Positions 58,838 to 64,000 of a stretch of 64,000 bases of DNA are shown one piece after another. A program made the translations under genes and the position numbers. This DNA comes from Pseudobacter ginsenosidimutans (lineage in GTDB: Bacteria; Bacteroidota; Bacteroidia; Chitinophagales; Chitinophagaceae). The stretch's first letter is position 1. Each line of letters starts with the position of its first letter. The notes beneath the pieces are model-generated. The model searched no databases, was not told the origin of the DNA, and saw only the letters and a list, made by a program, of their open reading frames with translations. The stretch is from contig NZ_CP042431.1 of assembly GCF_007970185.1 (NCBI RefSeq), forward strand, positions 5,642,001 through 5,706,000. Direction: 5' to 3'.

Positions 58838-61054
58838 TCAGTAAGCAGCACGCAATATTTCACGGTACTTTCCATGAAGCTGCTTTGCAGCATCTACTGG
58901 ATTTCCTGTTGCCTTTACTGGATAATCTTTCTTTTCATTCACCCAATTCCATTCCCACTCCTTCATTTCTTTCTCGAAAGCTTTCTGATCATATGCTTTA
59001 CCATTATCGAAAACGGCGTCAGCAACTGCATAGAATTGCATCCACCGTGGTTTGTAGAAATCGTTCAGCATGCCTGACCATTGTTTGCAGGCATATTCAT
59101 GCAATCCGCTATTCTTATCGCCCCAGAGCGTGATCAGGTTGCGTGCATTCTTTTCATAGAGCGCTTTTTCATCAGCATTCGTTCCCCATTTCTTCGCATC
59201 GTTCAGCCAGCGTCCGAGCAGGAAATCATCCTGTGTAGCCAGTAATGCTTCCATATCATCGATCACACCTATGAACTGTTTGAACAATTGACGGAACTGT
59301 TCCCTTTTGCCCGACAGGTAAGCCGCGGCAAAACTGCGCTGCAGCGTATCCGCATAATTAGCGAGCACCTGGCGCGTGAGATCGGTGAGATCATAACGGT
59401 AACCCTCACTCTGTTTCAGCTCATCCGACGCTGCCAATAACTGGTCCCAGGCTTGCAACAACTCTCCGGGTTTATATCCTTTTTTCGTATTTGTACAGGC
59501 GGCTTTTTCTGCAAAGGTGGGCCGTGCCGTTATAATGCTTTCCGGGCCACCGTTGGAAACCCCTGCATTGTATACGGTATTCTTCATCACCACCCATGCC
59601 TGTTCAGCATTGGCATTGGCTTTTCCATAACGGCGGGTGGTATAATCCTTCAGCCATTCATCGAGATGAATGGGCTGATCACGCCATACGTTTTCCAGCA
59701 TCAACGCATACATCACCGGATTCTGTTCAATGGCTTCAGGCGTCAGACCGATCCCGCAAAGATTGCCGGCTGCCGGATCATTCAATAAGGAAGCAGGTTT
59801 CAGCGCTACTTCATCCATTCGTCCATACATGCTGATATTGCCGCCGAAATTATGCAGCATGCACCAGATCCAGGGCTTGCCATAATAAGCCTCGGTCTTA
59901 TTCCAGACAGGATTGTTCTCACTCCAGAGATCGAGCACGATCATTTTGTTGTCCGGCACTGCGTTCAGCAATGCTTTTATCTGTGGCGTTTTCCAGAAAT
60001 TTGCCTGAAAATGAAATAACCATCCCTGGATGATCCATTTTGCTTTCGGATCAGCGGACCACATTGCCTGGTATACTTTTTTACTTACTTCACTCAGGAA
60101 TGTACTGTCGTCGGTAGGAGGTTTGTTCTCATTGAAGGTATCGGAAGAATACAGGTGATCTGTTCCGAAAGTTTTGGTTTGTTCTTCGATGAACTTCTTT
60201 CCGATCTCTATGAACAGAGGATCATTCGGATCCAGAATGGACACCTGCGGAAATCCGGACCATTTGGTTTGCTTCAGCATTGCATTGGGAAATTTCTCTT
60301 TGAATGCCGGCGGTACATGTCCTGTAAATGCAGGCAGGATCGGCGTCATGCCCAACTCACGCTGACGGGCGAGGATCTTTTTTTGCAGTTTTTCATGACT
60401 GATCATCCAGCTCATTGGCAGCGGGCCGCCCCAGCCATCAAGATTGCCCATCCAGAACCAGTTGAAATAAGCAGGGCCGCTGAAAAAACCTTCCAGGTCC
60501 TTTTCGGAAAAGCCAAGGCCCTTGTAAACGCGATGCCAGATGATATTTTGTCCGGTCAGCGCCAGCGGCATATTGATGCCATTCAACGCCATAAAATCGA
60601 TTTCTTTCTCCCATCGCGTCCAATCCCACCAGCTCATGGTATAATTGAACGTGCAATAATTTAGATAGTAACGGTAATCGTAAGGTGTTTTGCTGACAAC
60701 CTTTGCTGGCACCTGTGGCAATGGATCAGGAATGTTCAGGTTAGTGCCGTTCCAGCCGATATCGCAGCGGGCAAAGTTTTTCAGATAATAGTTCAACGCA
60801 CTTGCGATGGCAATTCCATTGGAACCTGCCAGTACTATCCTGTTGTTCTTCGAATACAGTTCAAATACATCTTTCCCTTTTCCTGTATTGATGATCTTCA
60901 CTTCAAAGCTGCTATGCAGCCTGGCAGGGAGAATACGCTTTACAAGGCTATAGGCAGCTGCTTCTGCTTTCTTACTGTTGGGGGTTCCGGCCTGTACATT
61001 CAGGGCCAGCATGGCTATCAAAGTAATAGCCAGCACCATTCGTTTAGCATTCAT
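58838..61054 (-). CDS. Alpha-N-acetylglucosaminidase, GH89 (copy 1)
   Basis: A 738-residue exported enzyme with signal peptide ending NVQAG. GH89 features in order: an N-terminal small domain, then YDYRYYLNYCTFNYTMSWWDWTRWEKEIDFMALNGINMPLALTGQ, LGMTPILPAFTGHVPPAF, the acid region SSDTFNENKPP (Glu309), WIIQGWLF, and GIGLTPEAIEQNPVMYALMLE holding the second predicted catalytic Glu. It should release terminal alpha-linked GlcNAc from glycans such as mucin-type or heparan-type chains in the periplasm. It follows the second GH89 gene by 29 bases. Length agrees with NAGLU (about 720-740). Confidence 0.95.
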   Translation of the reverse strand: MNAKRMVLAITLIAMLALNVQAGTPNSKKAEAAAYSLVKRILPARLHSSFEVKIINTGKGKDVFELYSKNNRIVLAGSNGIAIASALNYYLKNFARCDIGWNGTNLNIPDPLPQVPAKVVSKTPYDYRYYLNYCTFNYTMSWWDWTRWEKEIDFMALNGINMPLALTGQNIIWHRVYKGLGFSEKDLEGFFSGPAYFNWFWMGNLDGWGGPLPMSWMISHEKLQKKILARQRELGMTPILPAFTGHVPPAFKEKFPNAMLKQTKWSGFPQVSILDPNDPLFIEIGKKFIEEQTKTFGTDHLYSSDTFNENKPPTDDSTFLSEVSKKVYQAMWSADPKAKWIIQGWLFHFQANFWKTPQIKALLNAVPDNKMIVLDLWSENNPVWNKTEAYYGKPWIWCMLHNFGGNISMYGRMDEVALKPASLLNDPAAGNLCGIGLTPEAIEQNPVMYALMLENVWRDQPIHLDEWLKDYTTRRYGKANANAEQAWVVMKNTVYNAGVSNGGPESIITARPTFAEKAACTNTKKGYKPGELLQAWDQLLAASDELKQSEGYRYDLTDLTRQVLANYADTLQRSFAAAYLSGKREQFRQLFKQFIGVIDDMEALLATQDDFLLGRWLNDAKKWGTNADEKALYEKNARNLITLWGDKNSGLHEYACKQWSGMLNDFYKPRWMQFYAVADAVFDNGKAYDQKAFEKEMKEWEWNWVNEKKDYPVKATGNPVDAAKQLHGKYREILRAAY

Positions 61055-61083
61055 AATTTTCCTGATATTGTATGCGGTGGATC

Positions 61084-63255
61084 TTAGTTTTGATTTACCA
61101 GCTCAATCGCTTTTTGCAATGGATCCGGATAGGGGGAAATTTTGCTGATGCCCGGACGGGTCACCCATTTTTCTTCCCAGCTCTTACGATCGAAGTTCTT
61201 ATTGAACAGGGTTTCCCTTACTCTCGGCACATAGTAATCCCTGATCAGGCCGCTCCAGATCCGCGCTGCATAATCATCCTGGAATCCGCCCCAGGTAGTG
61301 ATCAGACGCTTTGCGTTTGACTCGTAATAGTCTTTGTCTTTTTCATTATTTCCATGCAGTCGCGCATAATCCACCCAGCTTTGCAGCCTGTTCATCGGGT
61401 GCGATTCCAGTAATGAATCAACCTGCAACATCAACAACATGGCTTTATTGCCCAGGGATGTTTTCAATGCATCGTTGCCTGCGGAATCAGCCTGCAATGC
61501 CTGTTTGTAATATTCATCAGCCTTCAGTCCGAGATAGAGGGAACTAAGCTCCAGGGCATCGTACCGGTACATTTTGTTTCCCTTCATCACATCCGCAGCG
61601 GCCAGGAAATCCTTCACGCCCTTGAAGAAAGCGGGGTCATCGTTCACTGATCCTTTTCTTCTTGTATCGTATTTCACTGTTTGCCATACAAAGCGGGGAT
61701 AGGACCCGAAGGAATTATAACAGGAAGAAAACAATGCCTGCCCGGCGGACAAAATCGATGCATTCGCATCGCCATATCTTGCCCGGCAATATTCCAGTCC
61801 CCAGTCTTCCAGGTTGATCTCTGTATTGGTCCAGCCCATATCGGAGATCAGCTCATAGATCAGTTCATTGTTCTCGATGCCTTCAGGTGCATGACCATAA
61901 CCGATCATGCTTTTGGAATAAGGCGACTTCAATGCCTCGATAGGTGCGGAGGCATAAAAAGATACCACGCCGGTATAAGGCGTCTTACCACCGAAGTTGG
62001 GAACGAAGCTGTAGATCCATTGTTTTCCGTAGAAGCCGGCATGTGTTTTCCAAACCGGATCGATATGCCATACGTAAGGAGGATAATCATTCCCCAGATC
62101 GATGATCATCATTTTATCATCGGGCACTTTGGAGAGGAGCGATTGCAAAGTGGGCTTGTCCCAGAACTTATGTTGATACCCGAAGGTCCAACCCTGTGTA
62201 ACCCATACAGCATCCGGATTCCCGCTGATAATGGATTCGTACACAGACCTTCCGTAATTGGCGAGATAGCTGTATTTCTTTTCAGGATGATCATTGTCTA
62301 CCGGTACATCCATTTCATTGAAACAGTCGGCCAGGTAGTATTTATTTTTTCCGAATTCCTTTTCCCATTCTTCGATGAACAGCTTACCGATCTTTTTGAA
62401 CCAGTCTGTTTCGGGCGACAATACATAACCGTTATCCTCAGGTGCAAATCCGCCCCATTTCAGCGGATTGAGTTTCAGCTCCGGATGCAGTTTCGCAAAT
62501 GCCGGCGGCACGAAACCCGCAAAGGCTGGAGTGATGGGTGTGAAGCCCAGCTCTTTTATCCTGCCCATGATCTTTTTTTGCAATTGCAGTTGACTGCTAT
62601 GCCATCCGTCAGGGATGGGGCCATCCCATTTGTTCAGATTTCCCATTCTATGCCAGGGCAGGTGTGCAGGGCCTGTGAAGAAATCGTCCATATCTTTTTT
62701 CTTCAATCCCAGTTTCAGCCAGACCCGTTCAGCAATGGCTTCACTGGCAACGGTGGCCAATGGCATATTGATGCCATGCATCGCCATCCAGTCCAGTTCC
62801 TTTTCCCAGCGGGTCCAGTCCCAATACGGAGTTGTATAACCGAAAGTGACCACATTGAGATAATAGCGATACTGGTAAGGCGTTCCGCCGATGAGATCTG
62901 CGTTGGGCCAGGAGGCAGGCGGAGTAATGGTCCCGCTGCTCCAGGTATACATAATGTTGCAATATTTTTTAAGGTACTGATGGAAACCGAAACAAATGGC
63001 AGATACGCTGTTTCCCGAAACAGTCAGTTGTCCGTTCTCTGCTTTCACGCGGAAACTGTCGATCCCATTGGCAGTAGCAGCATAACTTATCTTCACATTT
63101 GTGATCCTGTTCCCTGTTACGCGTTCCAGAACAGCTTTGGATGCGTCCACAACCTGGCTGGCATCGACAGTTTGTCCATTTTTTTGCTGCGCGAAATTTT
63201 GCAGGCTTACTGAAAAAACAACACAGCAAAAGAGCAATCGAGTGAATACCCTCAT
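61084..63255 (-). CDS. Alpha-N-acetylglucosaminidase, GH89 (copy 2)
   Basis: A 723-residue exported enzyme with signal peptide ending QNFAQ. It shares the GH89 order with copy 1: YQYRYYLNVVTFGYTTPYWDWTRWEKELDWMAMHGINMPLATVASE, LGFTPITPAFAGFVPPAF, the acid region LADCFNEMDVP (Glu314), WVTQGWTF, and IGYGHAPEGIENNELIYELISDMGW. Sequence differences around the active site (DCFNEMDVP against DTFNENKPP) suggest a different linkage or leaving group. Three bases separate it from the upstream EEP gene, so they are one transcript. Confidence 0.95.
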   Translation of the reverse strand: MRVFTRLLFCCVVFSVSLQNFAQQKNGQTVDASQVVDASKAVLERVTGNRITNVKISYAATANGIDSFRVKAENGQLTVSGNSVSAICFGFHQYLKKYCNIMYTWSSGTITPPASWPNADLIGGTPYQYRYYLNVVTFGYTTPYWDWTRWEKELDWMAMHGINMPLATVASEAIAERVWLKLGLKKKDMDDFFTGPAHLPWHRMGNLNKWDGPIPDGWHSSQLQLQKKIMGRIKELGFTPITPAFAGFVPPAFAKLHPELKLNPLKWGGFAPEDNGYVLSPETDWFKKIGKLFIEEWEKEFGKNKYYLADCFNEMDVPVDNDHPEKKYSYLANYGRSVYESIISGNPDAVWVTQGWTFGYQHKFWDKPTLQSLLSKVPDDKMMIIDLGNDYPPYVWHIDPVWKTHAGFYGKQWIYSFVPNFGGKTPYTGVVSFYASAPIEALKSPYSKSMIGYGHAPEGIENNELIYELISDMGWTNTEINLEDWGLEYCRARYGDANASILSAGQALFSSCYNSFGSYPRFVWQTVKYDTRRKGSVNDDPAFFKGVKDFLAAADVMKGNKMYRYDALELSSLYLGLKADEYYKQALQADSAGNDALKTSLGNKAMLLMLQVDSLLESHPMNRLQSWVDYARLHGNNEKDKDYYESNAKRLITTWGGFQDDYAARIWSGLIRDYYVPRVRETLFNKNFDRKSWEEKWVTRPGISKISPYPDPLQKAIELVNQN

Positions 63256-63258
63256 AGG

Positions 63259-63999
63259 TTACCTGATTTTGAATGTAGCAATGATAGGCCGATGATCGGA
63301 TGCATATGTTTCTGCGATCACATCATATGAGATCAGCGACCAGTTCCAGTTCTTTGTTGCAATATAATCGATGGTACGGCGCGGTGTTTCAACAGGCACC
63401 GTTCCGGCGCAATTGTCGATGCAGGTACGTTTGAATGCCGTGTCCAGCAGGTTAATGGCATCGCTGCCCGCCACACTGTTGAGATCGCCACATAGTACCA
63501 CCGGCAGTTTTTCGTTTTTGAAATGGTCCAGTATATGCTGCATCTGCAGATTTCTGTTGGAATGGTCCTTACTGGCGTCCAGGTGTGTATTGGCAAAAAT
63601 GAATTTCTGTTTTCCTGTTTTGATGGTGGCCATCGCCAGGATCCTTTCTTCTGCCTTTACTTTTTGAGGCAGCCGTTCAAGCTTCAGTTTCTTCAGAGGC
63701 AGTTTGCTGAGAATGGCCAGGCCGTATTGCCCTCCATCATGATCGATAGCCTTGAAGAAATGATAACGCATGCCTGTTTTTTCAGCAATCAGTTTCGCTT
63801 CGTTCACATTTCCACTTCGTTTGGTATTCATGTCCACCTCCTGCAGGGCAACAATATCGGCCTTGCTCTCAGTGATCACTCTTGAAACCGCATCCAGGTC
63901 TATCAATCCCGGCCTGGATGGTGGATTGGCATGATGGATATTGTAGCTCATGATGATCAGCGACTGTTCTTCCTGCGCAATGGTGTCGCTGCCAAAAAA
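63259..63999 (-). CDS. Endonuclease/exonuclease/phosphatase (EEP) family hydrolase, 5' end outside window
   Basis: The frame runs past the window edge, so only the C-terminal 246 residues are seen. Motifs of the EEP fold are IMSYNIHHANPPS, DIVALQEVDMN (metal Glu), FIFANTHLDASKDHSNR, VVLCGDLNSV and the final ETYASDHRPIIATFK. The active site is complete. Exported Bacteroidota members often act as phosphodiesterases. Residues before SYNIHH (SDTIAQEEQSLIIM) suggest that the true start lies upstream behind a signal peptide. It is the first visible gene of the GH89 operon. Confidence 0.88.
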   Translation of the reverse strand, partial: FFGSDTIAQEEQSLIIMSYNIHHANPPSRPGLIDLDAVSRVITESKADIVALQEVDMNTKRSGNVNEAKLIAEKTGMRYHFFKAIDHDGGQYGLAILSKLPLKKLKLERLPQKVKAEERILAMATIKTGKQKFIFANTHLDASKDHSNRNLQMQHILDHFKNEKLPVVLCGDLNSVAGSDAINLLDTAFKRTCIDNCAGTVPVETPRRTIDYIATKNWNWSLISYDVIAETYASDHRPIIATFKIR

Positions 64000-64000
64000 C

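Noticed and set aside
61681-63213. 510-residue open frame on the plus strand
   Set aside because: Fully antisense to the GH89 copy 2 gene; no start signal, signal peptide or recognisable motif. Long shadow frame.

Overview
The window looks like chromosomal DNA of a free-living Bacteroidota, most likely family Chitinophagaceae (inferred, no marker gene present). Reasons: start codons generally lack Shine-Dalgarno sites; many promoters fit the Bacteroidota form TTG-N20-TAnnTTTG; a type IX secretion (T9SS) sorting domain is present; and the gene families are typical (DUF2279, GEVED, TPR/carboxypeptidase-regulatory proteins, GH89, 4-alpha-glucanotransferase with N-terminal starch-binding domains). 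I saw no rRNA, tRNA, CRISPR array, insertion sequence or prophage. All sites and functions were read by eye.

Layout. 0-7 kb: end of a membrane protein, acyl-CoA-binding protein and DUF2279 protein (minus strand), phosphohexomutase, Skp/OmpH chaperone, small membrane protein, then a minus-strand Gfo/Idh/MocA oxidoreductase and MFS symporter. 7-21 kb: histidine utilisation in two blocks, marR-hutH-hutU and hutI-(SpecificRecomb-like membrane protein)-hutG, separated by a trehalose block (fused TPS/TPP plus an overlapping GH15 hydrolase). Both hut blocks carry the same TATAAG-N2-CTTATA palindrome, so the MarR protein is the probable shared regulator. 21-24 kb: 4-hydroxyphenylpyruvate dioxygenase behind a long leader with a short Tyr/Phe-containing ORF, mutually exclusive hairpins and a terminator-like hairpin; then an L,D-transpeptidase fused to a TonB-C-like domain and a 51-residue membrane protein. 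24-33 kb: DPE2-like malQ, dipeptide epimerase, a carboxypeptidase-regulatory/beta-lactamase fusion and a large MscS channel.

33-42 kb: a second MarR with an operator shared with a divergently oriented acetyltransferase gene, another acetyltransferase, an NTF2-like protein, a secreted M43 metalloprotease with T9SS tail, a DHFR-like reductase, a pentapeptide-repeat protein, an LprI-like protein, a PAP2 phosphatase with a probable beta-barrel, and two small cytoplasmic proteins. 42-53 kb: TPR protein, PQQ-like propeller protein, DUF3050 protein, YdeI-like protein, a minus-strand imine-reductase/AraC/nitrilase cluster, two uncharacterised proteins and a PhyH-type dioxygenase. 53-58 kb: an intergenic region with a candidate structured RNA, a gene remnant with an in-frame stop, an AraC regulator divergent from a PRISE-type reductase, and secreted unknowns. 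58-64 kb: an EEP-family hydrolase followed by two tandem GH89 alpha-N-acetylglucosaminidases.

The most unusual items are regulatory: the two-block hut regulon, the hppD leader, the second MarR operator pair, and the structured intergenic element near 53.3 kb. The most unusual proteins are the L,D-transpeptidase/TonB-C fusion and the SpecificRecomb-like protein inside the hut operon.
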